Positions 8,664 through 19,500 of a stretch of 56,644 nucleotides of DNA are shown piece after piece. The stretch covers positions 1 to 56,644 of the forward strand of contig JAIXTE010000017.1 in NCBI GenBank assembly GCA_027484315.1, given 5' to 3'. The notes below the pieces were generated by a model. That model was not told the DNA's origin, did no database searches, and was given only the letters and a program-made list of their open reading frames with translations. A program made the translations under genes and the position numbers. Origin of the DNA: Burkholderiales bacterium (GTDB taxonomy: Bacteria > Pseudomonadota > Gammaproteobacteria > Burkholderiales > Burkholderiaceae_B). Within the stretch, counting starts at the first letter, position 1. Every line of letters begins with the position of its first letter.

Positions 8664-9914
8664 ATGTCCATTTCCAATTTCCGGGTGGAATATCTGGCCC
8701 CGCAAATGCTGGATGCCACAGCACGCCCGGATGACCGGCTTAGCGGCTATTTTCGCCACCAACTTGTGATCACTGCATCGCGCAAACGCGAAGCCATACA
8801 GCAGGTCATCGATCGCGGCGGTGTCGTGCTCGATGTATTCGAGCTGAAAGCCAAAGGGCGATTGTCGCGCCTGTTTGGCTCCAAGGTCAGCCGAAGTTAC
8901 AAGCAGAAGTTTCTTCAGGCACTCGCTTTCAATGTGCGTTCCGGCCTGTCGCCAGAGAAGTCTTTGGAGCAGGTCATTCTGGGTGAACTGGGCGAACCGC
9001 GCCTGGTGTTGAACCAGGCTTTGAATGCCTTGCGGCAAGGCTTTGGCTTTGTGCCCGCAGTTGAATTGCTGAACTGGTTTGACGATTCAACTCTTGCAGT
9101 GTTGAGCGCTGGCGAAGCGGCCGGGCAGCTTAGCCAGTCACTTGAAACTGCGGTCAGTTTTTATGAAAAAGGTTCAGCCACTTTGAAACTGATGTTTGGT
9201 GCAGTGGCCTGGACAGCACTGGATTTGATCATGGCCGTGTCCACCGTGGTGGGCATGCGTTTTGGTTTGATTGAGCAACTCAAAGGCACACCGCTGGTCA
9301 GTGAAGACCCATTGAAAGTAGAGCAGTATCAGAACTCCCTGTTGCTGGCTGAATGGGTCAACAACGGCTTGTTAGTTTTTTCTTTCGTGTTTTTTCTAAT
9401 CTTGTTGTACTTCACCATGCTGGTGTTGTCGCCCGATCCGAAAACACGCACACAGGCATTTGGCATTCTTGAAAAAGTACCGGTGATTGGTGAACTCCTG
9501 ATCAGTTCTGGCATGGCCGCAACCACGCGCGTTCTGGGCTCCTTGCTGACAGGTGGTGTGGCTTTTTTGAATGCTGTGCAAATTGCACGCAAGGGCACCA
9601 TCACGCCCACGGTGACACGGTTCTGGCAGGCCATCAACGACCGAAGTGAAATCGGCGAACAACCTGCAGTGGCGTTTAATCACCCGTTGCTGGACAGTAG
9701 CGAACGCCTGCTGATTCGCGCACACAAAGACCAATCCCAACTCGCGGAATGCCTGGCCTCGATTTCTCAAACCCGGGAAGACAAGGCCAACAGTGCCGCC
9801 CGCCGCTTCGCCATCATTGCTTTTATTGCGTCGCTGGCCTATTCCGGCATTGCGGTGCTGTTCAGTCTGGCAGTGGTGTACCTGCAAAACGAAGTGGTGT
9901 TGTCAGGAGGCTGA
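8664..9914 (+). CDS. GspF/PilR-type inner-membrane platform protein
   Basis: A 416-residue polytopic protein. Two cytoplasmic helical T2SSF-like domains (about residues 75-190 and 270-380; the first has FNVRSGLSPEKSLEQ and LSAGEAAGQLSQSLE) are separated by two hydrophobic segments (about 175-195 and 230-255). A last helix lies at about 385-408. The LSxGExxGxL pattern is characteristic of GspF/PilC platform proteins. It probably anchors the assembly ATPase and feeds prepilins into the growing fibre. The gene starts two bases after the ATPase stop. Confidence 0.9.
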   Translation: MSISNFRVEYLAPQMLDATARPDDRLSGYFRHQLVITASRKREAIQQVIDRGGVVLDVFELKAKGRLSRLFGSKVSRSYKQKFLQALAFNVRSGLSPEKSLEQVILGELGEPRLVLNQALNALRQGFGFVPAVELLNWFDDSTLAVLSAGEAAGQLSQSLETAVSFYEKGSATLKLMFGAVAWTALDLIMAVSTVVGMRFGLIEQLKGTPLVSEDPLKVEQYQNSLLLAEWVNNGLLVFSFVFFLILLYFTMLVLSPDPKTRTQAFGILEKVPVIGELLISSGMAATTRVLGSLLTGGVAFLNAVQIARKGTITPTVTRFWQAINDRSEIGEQPAVAFNHPLLDSSERLLIRAHKDQSQLAECLASISQTREDKANSAARRFAIIAFIASLAYSGIAVLFSLAVVYLQNEVVLSGG

Positions 9915-9917
9915 ACC

Positions 9918-10787
9918 ATGGAAACAATCAATCTCAAACACATTTATTCCAACCTCATCGCCGGGCGTTTGCCCGTGGGCACCGGCAGTGCACAAAAGGT
10001 TGTGATGAATCAGGCCTACGCCATACTGGGCACCCACCGCTTGCACGCTTATCTCGTGGAGCGGGCCGGGCACGTGTATTACTTTGCAGTTGAAAGCCAA
10101 TGTCTCAGTTCAGCGCCTGGCTTTTCATTGCCCTTTGTGGACGTGCTGCCCGACGGCCCATTGCATGTGGGTGATGCCATCTACCTGCTCAGAGGTTCAG
10201 ATTACGCAGCAGCCCTGGTGATCGAAGGCGGCAGTGTTCGCTTGCTGTGCAACGACCAGGATGTGTTGAAAGACTACCTGATTGGCCTGGATCTTCAAAT
10301 TGTTGAAATCGAGCACAAGGGTGGAAAGCCACTGACGAGTATTCCGCAAGCCATACAAGGCATTACCGAGCGTTTCAGCGCCGTACTGATGAAGTCATCG
10401 ATAGGTGTGCTGTTGTGTGCCTCGCTTGTTTTTATCGGCGCGCAGGGGGCAAGTGCATACACCTCGAATCAAACAGCCAAGGGCCTGAATGCACGTGCTG
10501 TTGAAAATGACTTGAATGCAACCCTCACCAAGCTAAGTGTGCAACAACCGTTGGCCCGGCAAATTTCACGAATTCAGAAGGTGTCAGCCACCGTGGTGCG
10601 TTCCGGCGGGTGGATCGAAAAATATCAAATGAACGGCGAACATTCTGAAAGTTTTGAATTGATCCTGCCCAGTTGGGTGAGTCAGGACTACCTCGATTCG
10701 TTGGGTCGCGACGTGGTCACCGATCTAAGGGATATGGAAGGGTTACTCACTGTCCGTAAACAAGGCAAGAAGGAGTCTGCGAAGTGA
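9918..10787 (+). CDS. Bitopic inner-membrane pilus assembly protein (PilO-like position)
   Basis: A 289-residue protein with a cytoplasmic domain (about residues 1-155), one membrane helix near 158-182 (SSIGVLLCASLVFIGAQG) and a periplasmic part with a helical linker and a small alpha/beta domain. This topology matches the assembly-platform proteins (PilO of R64, or PilM/PilN-type fusions) that link the cytoplasmic ATPase to the secretin. A strong CAGGAGG site precedes the start. The end overlaps the next gene by four bases (GTGA). Sequence alone does not give a specific family. Confidence 0.8.
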   Translation: METINLKHIYSNLIAGRLPVGTGSAQKVVMNQAYAILGTHRLHAYLVERAGHVYYFAVESQCLSSAPGFSLPFVDVLPDGPLHVGDAIYLLRGSDYAAALVIEGGSVRLLCNDQDVLKDYLIGLDLQIVEIEHKGGKPLTSIPQAIQGITERFSAVLMKSSIGVLLCASLVFIGAQGASAYTSNQTAKGLNARAVENDLNATLTKLSVQQPLARQISRIQKVSATVVRSGGWIEKYQMNGEHSESFELILPSWVSQDYLDSLGRDVVTDLRDMEGLLTVRKQGKKESAK

Positions 10788-11269
10788 AACTCGATCTGAA
10801 GAACAACACTGCATTGTGGGTTACCGAGGCCAGTCGTTTACTGGGCTTGGCACCCGTGTTCACGATGATGTGTGCGGTGATCATGGTCATTCTTGCGGTG
10901 TTTTCCGTGAATGACCTGTTGCGCGCTGCCGAGGTTGAAAAGAAAGGTCAGGAACTGCCGGAGTTCAGCCTGAAAAAAGTACCTGTGGGAAAAGCCGTTT
11001 ACAGCGACTACGCGCGCATTTTGGGACGGCTCAGCCCCGACGTGCAGGTTGCTGCCGACCGCGATGGCATACGGATTGAAATTGCGAACGCAGCCCAGTA
11101 CGCCGAATTCATGTATGTCTTGAACAGCGTGCAAGGTGTTTCAAAAGATGTGGTGTGGCATGCCGAGGAAATTTGCCTGGCAGGCTGCGCGGGCAAGGCT
11201 TCTGTGGCGCTGGTCAAGGGCATGACAGAAAAAGTCGAGGTCAAATTGAGGGGACAAGACAATGAGTGA
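10784..11269 (+). CDS. Small bitopic inner-membrane pilus assembly protein
   Basis: A 161-residue protein with a short cytoplasmic start, one membrane helix (about residues 20-42) and a periplasmic domain of about 100 residues resembling the ferredoxin-like domains of PilO/GspM-type proteins. A CLAGC pair could form a disulfide. It starts with GTG, eight bases after AGGAG, and overlaps the previous gene by four bases and the next by eight, so the three are translationally coupled. A partnership with the upstream bitopic protein in the inner-membrane platform is inferred. Confidence 0.78.
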   Translation: MKLDLKNNTALWVTEASRLLGLAPVFTMMCAVIMVILAVFSVNDLLRAAEVEKKGQELPEFSLKKVPVGKAVYSDYARILGRLSPDVQVAADRDGIRIEIANAAQYAEFMYVLNSVQGVSKDVVWHAEEICLAGCAGKASVALVKGMTEKVEVKLRGQDNE

Positions 11270-12146
11270 ATTTCAAGACAAGCCTGCTGGTGAAACCGTT
11301 GTGCACAATGCGCCTCAGTTCATGAAGAAAAAAGTTACCCTGGCGGTGGCCGCACTTGGCTTGCTGGGTGTGGTGTCCTGGGCGGGGTGGACAGCCTTCT
11401 CCGGGCCATCCAGTCAATCTGCGGCAGTGTCACCTGTAGGCAATGCATTTGCAGCCGCGGGCTCGTCGGCGCAAGGCGACAGACAGGTGGCCACCATCAA
11501 TGGCATGAAAATTACTGAAATGGAGTTGGGTGGTTTGCTGCAGTCCGGGGTGGACCGCGCCATTGTGATTGATCGGTACATCAACAAAGTGGTGGCCGCT
11601 GAACGCGGCCGTGAAATGTACGTGGAAGAAGCCAAGGCTGCCTTGCGTGCCGCAGAGCGTGAGGTGCTGGCCACCCTTTACACCACGAAGCGTCTGGATG
11701 AATTGCGAAAGGCAGTGACGGAACAGGAAATCACGGCGTACTACGACACCAATGTGCTTGACCAAAACTTTCAGCAGTGGAAAGTCAGCTACTACCTGAG
11801 CAACAACCAGGCTGATATTCAAGACACCCTGGCGCGCTTAAAGAAAGGTGAAAAAGAGGCGCTGGACCAGTTGAAACCCTTGGTTGAGCAAGGCGACGGC
11901 TATGCGGTGGCGCAGGCCTTGCCTTACAACCTGGGGCGCGTGGTGTCGAGGATGAAAAAGGGCGAATTCAGCGAGGTGCTGAATTTGAGAAACGGATTGC
12001 TGGTTCTGAAAATTGAAGACATGAAGCAGTTGAAAAAGCCCACCCGGGACGAATTGAAGCAAGACATTGTTCAGGCCCTTGCTTTGGAAAAATTCAACAG
12101 CGAACTTGAGCAAGCCCGTCGGCAAGCCAAAGTCGAGTTGGGTTGA
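11262..12146 (+). CDS. Membrane-anchored SurA/PpiC-like foldase of the pilus operon
   Basis: A 294-residue protein with a membrane anchor (about residues 26-46) and then a periplasmic region organised like SurA, PrsA and PpiD. An N-terminal chaperone helix bundle carries VATINGMKITEMEL and the TEQEITAYYDTN sequence that precedes parvulin domains. A shortened rotamase-like domain follows (about 170-255, with GRVVSRMKKGEFSEVLNL and GLLVLKIEDM), then a helical tail. The catalytic core looks degenerate, so chaperoning rather than isomerase activity is likely. Being inside the operon, it probably escorts pilins or the giant adhesin through the periplasm. Confidence 0.8.
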   Translation: MSEFQDKPAGETVVHNAPQFMKKKVTLAVAALGLLGVVSWAGWTAFSGPSSQSAAVSPVGNAFAAAGSSAQGDRQVATINGMKITEMELGGLLQSGVDRAIVIDRYINKVVAAERGREMYVEEAKAALRAAEREVLATLYTTKRLDELRKAVTEQEITAYYDTNVLDQNFQQWKVSYYLSNNQADIQDTLARLKKGEKEALDQLKPLVEQGDGYAVAQALPYNLGRVVSRMKKGEFSEVLNLRNGLLVLKIEDMKQLKKPTRDELKQDIVQALALEKFNSELEQARRQAKVELG

Positions 12147-12186
12147 TAAACATGGCCTGAATTGCGCAATACACGAGGAGATCATC

Positions 12187-12867
12187 ATGAAGTACACACT
12201 CAAGAAAAACGCGGGTTTTCGCCCCGCACGCCAGGCAGGTTTCATTCAGGCAGCGCTGTTGTTCGGCATTGCATTGATGACGGCCGTGCTGGGTGGGTTC
12301 GCATTGGCCAATCGAAGCCCGACATCGCAAACCGATGTTGAACAAGCCAAGGTGAATGCCTCGGTCATTCTGAAACAGGCCAGCGATTTGCGCGATGGCG
12401 TGGCCCGTTATTCCAGTGACTTCGGTTCATCGTCGGTATTGAATACCATGGACTTTTCTAACACGACCGACCAAGGTCTGTTCGACCCAGTTGCGCGCTA
12501 TGCTTCGCCGCAAATCATGCCCAGCACCGCATTTGCCGATGGTGAAGACAGCACCATCAAGGCTCCCGCTGCCTTGGTTGCAGGTCACTGGTATGTGAAC
12601 AAAGCCACGCTGGGCCATACCTTGGCGACAGGTGCGGCTGACCCCATGGTTGTGTTGCCTGGTTTGCGTCAGGATGTGTGCGGTCGTGTGAACACCTTGC
12701 TGTATGGCGATGCCACCATTCCCGTTGCAACCGGCGACTTGGCAGACTGGATTGGTGATGCCGATGGCGGAGTTTCTGCTTCTGCCGGTATGGCCGGCTG
12801 GCCCGAAGGCTGTGTGGCCACCAGTGACACCAAATACGTGTACTTCAAGGCCGTACAAGAAAACTGA
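12187..12867 (+). CDS. Prepilin-like protein, probable main fibre subunit
   Basis: A 226-residue protein whose basic leader ends RQAG, followed by FIQAALLFGIALM and a long hydrophobic helix, the arrangement of a type IV prepilin cut after Gly. Position +5 is Ala, not the usual Glu. Two late cysteines (DVCGR and EGCVA) could close a C-terminal loop as in pilin D-regions. The start at 12187 has GAGGAG seven bases upstream; an earlier frame start at 12067 lies inside the previous gene and was rejected. A strong terminator follows at once, as often seen after abundant pilin subunits. Confidence 0.75.
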   Translation: MKYTLKKNAGFRPARQAGFIQAALLFGIALMTAVLGGFALANRSPTSQTDVEQAKVNASVILKQASDLRDGVARYSSDFGSSSVLNTMDFSNTTDQGLFDPVARYASPQIMPSTAFADGEDSTIKAPAALVAGHWYVNKATLGHTLATGAADPMVVLPGLRQDVCGRVNTLLYGDATIPVATGDLADWIGDADGGVSASAGMAGWPEGCVATSDTKYVYFKAVQEN

Positions 12868-12890
12868 TCAAGCAAGTTTCCATCTTCCAG

Positions 12891-12914
12891 GCCCACTTCA
12901 CAGTGGGCTTTTTT
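12891..12914 (+). terminator. Intrinsic terminator after the first pilin gene
   Basis: A perfect 6-bp stem GCCCAC/GTGGGC (12891-12896 with 12903-12908) around TTCACA is followed by six T residues. It lies 24 bases after the pilin stop, inside an otherwise continuous gene run, so it would reduce but not necessarily abolish transcription of the two genes downstream. Confidence 0.85.
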
Positions 12915-12964
12915 ACGCCTGTAGACTCACCCGCTTTACCCTTTTCTCACCAAAGCAAGGGATC

Positions 12965-12992
12965 TTGCACTGATTAATTCTCACCGTAATAC
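12965..12992 (+). promoter_or_regulatory. Candidate sigma-70 promoter for the minor-pilin/adhesin pair
   Basis: TTGCAC at 12965-12970 and TAATAC at 12987-12992 are separated by 16 bases. They lie between the terminator after the first pilin and the start at 13035. The match is partial but well placed to give the adhesin its own expression level. Confidence 0.4.
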
Positions 12993-13034
12993 CGGTATGC
13001 ACAGCAATCCGTGCAAAAACCGAAGGTGAATATC

Positions 13035-13577
13035 ATGGTGACTTGGCGTCGCATCCAGCAACAGGGCGGTTTTATCGCCTCCTACATTTTGTACGGCATT
13101 GGCCTGCTGGCCATCGTGGGCGCTGCCTATGGGCGTTTGAACACTGCCAGCCAGCAAGGCAAGGCGGTTCAGGACGCGGTGGACGAGGTCACTATTCAGC
13201 TTGATGTACTCACCGGAAAAATCATGCTGTGTGGCGCGGTGTATCCCGACGGTGACCACGGCCAGTTTGATGCGCGCCACGCGTTCCCGGCCCCAGCCAC
13301 AGTGGACAACCAGGCCGTGATCTCGGCGGTAGCCTGCCCCGGTGCCCCAATCGGTTTGCAAGGCCTTTCAGCCATGCCAGACGGTATTCCATTGCCTGTC
13401 AGCCCACCCGATTTTGATGAATGGATTTATGAACACACTGACGCGGGTGGCATACGCCTGCGTCTTGCACCGCGTGTGGCGGATGGCGCACCGGCCATTC
13501 GCGCGCGTTTGCTGAGGCAATTTCCGGGCACGGCGATGGTCGACGACGATGAATTGGTATTCACGGTATTGAACTAG
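13035..13577 (+). CDS. Minor prepilin-like protein
   Basis: A 180-residue protein with a short basic leader ending QQQGG, then FIASYILYGIGLLAIVG, a prepilin-type helix. As in the preceding pilin, Glu is missing at +5 (Tyr instead). Two cysteines (IMLCG and VACPG) may form a disulfide in the globular head. ATG 13035 was chosen because AAGGTGA lies five bases upstream; a GTG at 13011 is less likely. It ends eight bases before the giant adhesin gene, so a role as adaptor or tip pilin carrying the adhesin is a reasonable inference. Confidence 0.7.
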   Translation: MVTWRRIQQQGGFIASYILYGIGLLAIVGAAYGRLNTASQQGKAVQDAVDEVTIQLDVLTGKIMLCGAVYPDGDHGQFDARHAFPAPATVDNQAVISAVACPGAPIGLQGLSAMPDGIPLPVSPPDFDEWIYEHTDAGGIRLRLAPRVADGAPAIRARLLRQFPGTAMVDDDELVFTVLN

Positions 13578-13585
13578 GGGACAAC

Positions 13586-16500
13586 ATGACCAAGAACCAC
13601 ACACAACTGAAGCCTGTGTATTTCAAACACAGGGCATTGGTTCTTGCGGTCAGAAGGGCCTTGCCTTTCCTGGTCGCATTCAGTTTGGGCGCGGCCTTGG
13701 TTGGCCCAGCCGCAGGGCGTTCCGGTGAGAATGCAGCCGCGTTCACAGCCACCCAGCTGATTCGGCAATTCACCTTGAAAAATACGGTCGCCCAAGTCAG
13801 TCAGGGCATGCAGGGTCACGTTCAGGAAGTGAATGGCTTTCTGCGCGCACCCGCGATGGGTGTCCGGCCCAGCGGTTTTCCTGTCGACATGGGTTCAGTG
13901 CCCGGCACTGTGAACCTGCCACGGCGTGATGGCGCAGGTCGCCCCTTGGGTTACTGTGCCTGGGACAATGCGTCGTCCAGTTCCGATGCCAATCACCTCG
14001 CTGGTTCCGGTGTGCCCAACCCCCTGGCCTACGCGGTAATCTCCCCCGGTTTGAATGGCACCATGGAAACCACGTGTGCCAATGTGTTGGCAACAGGTGC
14101 AGGGCAGGGGGACGACTTTGTGCAGGTCACCGCGCCTGCGCAAGCTTCATCCAAGCAGTTTAAAAGTGCGGTGGGCACGATTGTAGAGTTACAGGCCACG
14201 CCTGCAGAAGAGGGCGATGTGCGGCTTGTGGCCGAGAACAACAAGCTGTACAGCTATCTGGGTGGACTCTGGGTTCCTGTGGATGGCAGCAAGTTTGCAG
14301 ATGATTCCGTGGCCAACGGTGCAGGTGCCTTGGCTTATATCGCAGGCAAGGTGACTGTGGCTGATTTTCAGGCGGCATCTGCAACCATCACTGGCGCGCT
14401 GGCAGCAGACTCGGCCATCTTCACAAACGGTGTCACAGCCGCCACATTCACAGGCAGTGGCAGTGGCTTGACCGACCTCAATGCAGGCAACATCAGTAGC
14501 GGTGTGGTTGGCACAGCATTCGGCGGCACCGGGGTTGATGGCAGTGCCGCAGCCCAAGGCAGCCTGTTGATTGGTACCGGCGCCGGTTTCGCTTTGGGCG
14601 CGATTACCGCAGGCGACGGCATTGGTGTACTGAATGGTGCAGGCAGCATCACGATTTCCAACACCGGTGTGTTGAGCATTACCGGTACCGCCGACCAAAT
14701 TATAGCCAACGCCAGCAATGGCGACGTGGTGCTCAGCCTGCCGCAAAGCATTGCCACCACCAGCACACCCACATTCGCCGGCATGATGCTGAACGGCGCA
14801 CTGGTAGCACCATCAGCCACTTTCTCCGGTGACATCAGTGCCCGTCGACTGTATCTGTCCGATTCCACCGGCGGCGTAACCACGCCAAATCTGGTCATCG
14901 GCTTGGGTGCAATGGCAGCCGCAACAAGCGGCAACGGCGCCAACACTGCAGTGGGTATCGGGGCTTTGGCTGCCAACACCACGGGTGACAAGAACACTGC
15001 CATTGGTGAAGGCGCATTGAGCGCCAACCTCACAGGCCATTTGAACGTCGCTGTGGGTCACAGTGCCCTGCGCGCCAACACCACGGGCGGCCTGAACACC
15101 GCGTTGGGTACCTCGGCACTTCGCTTCAACATTTCCGGTGGCAACAACACTGCTGTGGGCGATGGGTCGCTGTACAACAACTTGACTGGTAATTTGAATA
15201 CTGCCGTGGGTCGGGCTTCAATGATCAGCAACCTTGATGGCTACAACAACACCGCCCTGGGCGAAGCCGCGTTGTACTACAACACGTCCGGTTATGAAAA
15301 TGTGGCAGTGGGCAAACACACCCTGTTCGGCAACACCACTGGTTATGAAAATACAGCGCTGGGTGTTGAAGCCTTGTGGCACAACACCACCGGCATTGGT
15401 AACGTGGCACTGGGCCGCCATGCCGGCTTTTACAGCGAAACCGGCAGCAACAATACCTTTCTTGGCACCAGCGCAATACCGTTGGCAGCTAACCTGAATT
15501 ACGCCACAGCAATTGGCGCGCAGGCTGAAGTGTCAACCAGCAACACCATTGTGTTGGGCCGCGTCACTGACAAAACAGTGATTGGTGCCACTGGCGACGA
15601 CGGCAGCGGCAACCTGCTTCAGGTTACAGGCAATGCCGGAGTGAGCGGCGACCTGGTGTTGACCCAGTCGGGCGCCGGCAGCACGCTGGGCTCGAAAATC
15701 AGGTTTGGTGGTGCCAATGAAGAAACCGACCCAATATCCCTGGGTCGCATTAACGCTTCAAGCGACAACTCCATACTTCAATTGACCTTGGGTGACAATG
15801 AGGTTGATAGTTTTGGCGGTAACGGCGATCGTTTTCAAATTGCACTTACCAACGGTTTTGTTGGGCACTACTTCGATTCAAACGGCAATGCATACCACGC
15901 AGGTAACCTCAGCGTGGGTTCGCTTTCTACAGGGCGTCTGGACATAGCCAATTACACCGGTGTTGCTGAACCCAACATCATCATCGGCCCCGGTGCCATG
16001 CTCAGTGCGCAAAGTGGAAGCGGTGGCAACGTGGCTTTGGGTATTCATGTCATGGAATCCAATTCCTCCGGTGCGCGCAACACGGCCCTGGGTTCTTACG
16101 CCATGCATTACAACACCACGGGTATTGAAAACACAGCAGTGGGCTTCTCGGCGCTGGCAACCAATTCCTCGGGTTATTACAACACCGCAGTGGGCGAAAG
16201 CGCCTTGCTGTTCAACACAACTGGTTTTAGCAACGTGGCCATGGGCAACAGCGCCTTGCGCAACAACATCACAGGCTGGGAAAACATTGCGATTGGCCAG
16301 GACGCCTTGTTCACCAACACCGCCGGTGCGGGTAACCTGGCCTTCGGTTACGAATCGCTGAAGTTTTTGAACAGCGGCTCCAGCAACATCGGTATCGGTT
16401 ACGACGCATTGGAAAATTTGCAATCGGGCAGCCGCAACGTGGCCATTGGCAATGAAGCAGGCGAACGCGATGGCACACGCACCTTGAGCTTCGGCAGCGA

Positions 16501-19500
16501 CAACACATTCCTGGGTGCCTACACCGGCCCCGCTGCGGGTGTGAATACCTTGAATTTCGGAACTGCAATTGGTGCATACGCGGAAGTGTCAACAGACAAC
16601 ACCATTGTGTTGGGCCGCACCACTGACACCACCGTGATTGGTGCCACGGGCGTTGCTTCAAGCGGTATGCTGTTGGGTAAAAAGCTGCAGGTTACCGGTG
16701 ATGTGGGTATCACCGGAAATCTTGAAATTGGCGGCACATTCACGGCGGCCAGCGCAACCTTCACCGGGGCGCTTGGGGCTGCGCGGCTGGATGTGGGCAC
16801 CTCAGCGGGGGTGCTTTACCCAAACACCATTGTAGGTTTATCGGCCATGACAGGCGCTCAAAGCGGTGATGGGGCTAACACGGCAATCGGCGTGAGTGCC
16901 CTTCAAAACAACACCACCGGTGCCTACAACACCGGCTTGGGTAGTAACGCACTGGAAACCAACAGCACTGGCAGCTACAACTTGGCGTTGGGTTTGCAGG
17001 CATTGCGTTACAACACCACGGGTTCTGAAAATACAGCTGTCGGTGCCCAAGCCCTTAACCACAATACAAGCGGCGGCAGTAACGTGGCCTTGGGTGCTTA
17101 CAGCCTGTATGAAAACACCACGGGTTTCAGCAACCTTGCATTGGGAAAAAGTGCAATGCACTACAACACCACGGGCTGGGAAAATATCGCGATTGGTCAG
17201 GACGCCTTGTACACCAACACAGCCGGTGCGGGCAACCTGGCCATTGGCTATGAATCCCTGAAGTTTTTGAACAGCGGTTCCAGCAACATCGGTATCGGTT
17301 ACGACGCTTTGGAAAATTTGCAATCGGGCAGCCGCAACGTAGCCATTGGCAATGAAGCAGGCGAACGCGATGGCACACGTACCTTGAGCTTCGGCAGCGA
17401 CAACACATTTCTGGGGGCCTACACAGGCCCGGCTGCGGGTGTGAACACGCTGAACTTTGGAACTGCAATTGGTGCGTATGCCGAGGTGTCCACCAACAAC
17501 ACCATCGTGCTGGGTCGCACAACTGATACCACCGTGATTGGTGCCACTGGCGTGGCCTCCAGCGGTTTGCTGTTGGGCAAAAAGCTGCAGGTAACCGGCG
17601 ATGTGGGTATCACTGGAAATCTTGAAATTGGCGGCACATTCACGGCGGCCAGCGCAACCTTCACTGGGGCGCTTGGGGCTGCGCGGTTGGATGTGGGAAC
17701 GTCTGTTGGCGTAACCTTCAGAAACACCATAGTGGGCATTGGCGCTCTGGATGAAGTTCAGACTGGCGCAGGGGGCAACGTGGCCATGGGCTCCCTCACG
17801 ATGACCAACAACACAACAGGTTGGGACAACGTGGCCGTGGGTGACCAGACATTGTGGGTCAACACCACCGGTTACAGCAACACGGCCGTGGGTGACCGTG
17901 TCTTGATGGCTAACACAACCGGCTATGACAACGTTGGGGTGGGCAAATTTGCCATGAGTGACAACACCACGGGTTTCTACAACGTGGCGGTTGGTAATGA
18001 AGCCTTGTACAGCAATATCACAGGTTCTGGCAATTCGGCGGTTGGCAAAAGCGCATTGTGGGACTTGGACAGCGGTTCGGAAAACACGGCCTTGGGCCAG
18101 TTTGCTCTGGATCTGTTGGTAACAGGCAGCCGCAACGTGGCCATCGGCAGTGAAGCGGGTTCGCATTTTGTCCTGACTTCGGGCAGCGATAACACCTTTC
18201 TGGGCGCCTATTCTGGGCCTGCTTCAGGTTACACCACCTTGAACTTTGCAACCTCAATTGGTGCCTATGCTGAAGTGGCAACCGACAACACCATTGTTCT
18301 GGGGCGCACCATCGACAACACAGTGATTGGTAACATCGGTGACGACGGCAGCGGCAACAAGCTCCAGGTATCCGGCAGTGTGGGGGTCAGCGGCACTTTG
18401 TCCGCCTCTCGGCTGAATGTGGGCAACTACGACGGTGGCGTGGCTGACATCAACTTCGCAATTGGCTATGAAGCACTTGCGGCTGCACAAAGTGGCGACG
18501 GCGGCAACATGGCCATCGGTGAGCACACACTGGAATACAACACCACCGGCGCATTCAATACTGCGATAGGCAACTATGCAATGCACTGGAATGAAACAGG
18601 CGCTCAAAACACTGCAGTGGGTTACAACGCATTACAGGACAATGTTTCTGGATCCAACAACACTGCACTGGGTTGGCATTCCATGTATTTCAACACCACG
18701 GGCAATTCCAACACAGCAATTGGTGACGATGCCATGGCTCTCAATACCGCCGGCAATTTGAATGTGGCAGTAGGCCGTTATGCGCTTTATTCAAATGGAA
18801 CCACGGGCATCGGTTTTGAAAATACCGCTGTAGGTTATGACGCCATGGAGCGACTCACCGATGGAGCTGAAAATACCTCTTTGGGCAGTTTTGCTCTGAA
18901 TTTTCTCACCACGGGCAGCCGCAACACGGTCATCGGCAGTGAAGCCGCTTCGCGTGACGTTGCGTACTACCTCACCTCCGGCAGCGACAACAGTTTTCTG
19001 GGTGCCTATTCCGGCCCCGCGTCAGGTTTCAACACCCTGAACTTTGCAACCGCCATCGGTGCCTACGCACAGGTGTCCACCAACAACACCGTGGTGTTGG
19101 GTCGTACCAGCGATACAGTGGTCATCGGCGCCACCGGTAACGACGCCAGTGGCAACAAGTTGCAGGTCACCGGTTCAATCAAGGCCACTGCATTCAACAC
19201 GTCATCTGATCGCCGCCTGAAAAACAGCATCACCCAGCTTGACAGCAGCAACCTGCTTGCCCAGCTGCAACAGTTGAATGCCTACCACTACCGTTTCAAC
19301 AGCGACCCCACTGGCCAAATTCGCTACGGTGTTATCGCGCAAGAAGTAGCCACCCTGTTTCCACATGCCGTGTCGTATGACGGGCAAGGCCTGATGGCGG
19401 TGGATTACGGCGCATTGGGCGCAATCGCTGCCACTGCGGTGGGCCAATTGAGCACCCAGGTTACAGCGCTGGACAAACAGGTGAAAGCCAACACGGAAAA

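Noticed and set aside
7711..8724. 337-codon minus-strand frame over the ATPase gene
   Set aside because: The plus-strand ATPase has clear Walker motifs; the antisense translation is Gln/His/Gly rich with no recognisable domain.
16838..18166. 442-codon open frame on the minus strand inside the adhesin gene
   Set aside because: The regular codon pattern of the repeats keeps an antisense frame open; the translation is low-complexity (His, Val, Thr, Gly rich), has no start signals and mirrors the repeat period. A similar 181-codon frame at 15878-16423 has the same cause.
14891..19180. Possible CRISPR array from regularly spaced repeats
   Set aside because: Repeats are coding, in frame, of variable sequence and without unique spacers; no cas genes nearby.
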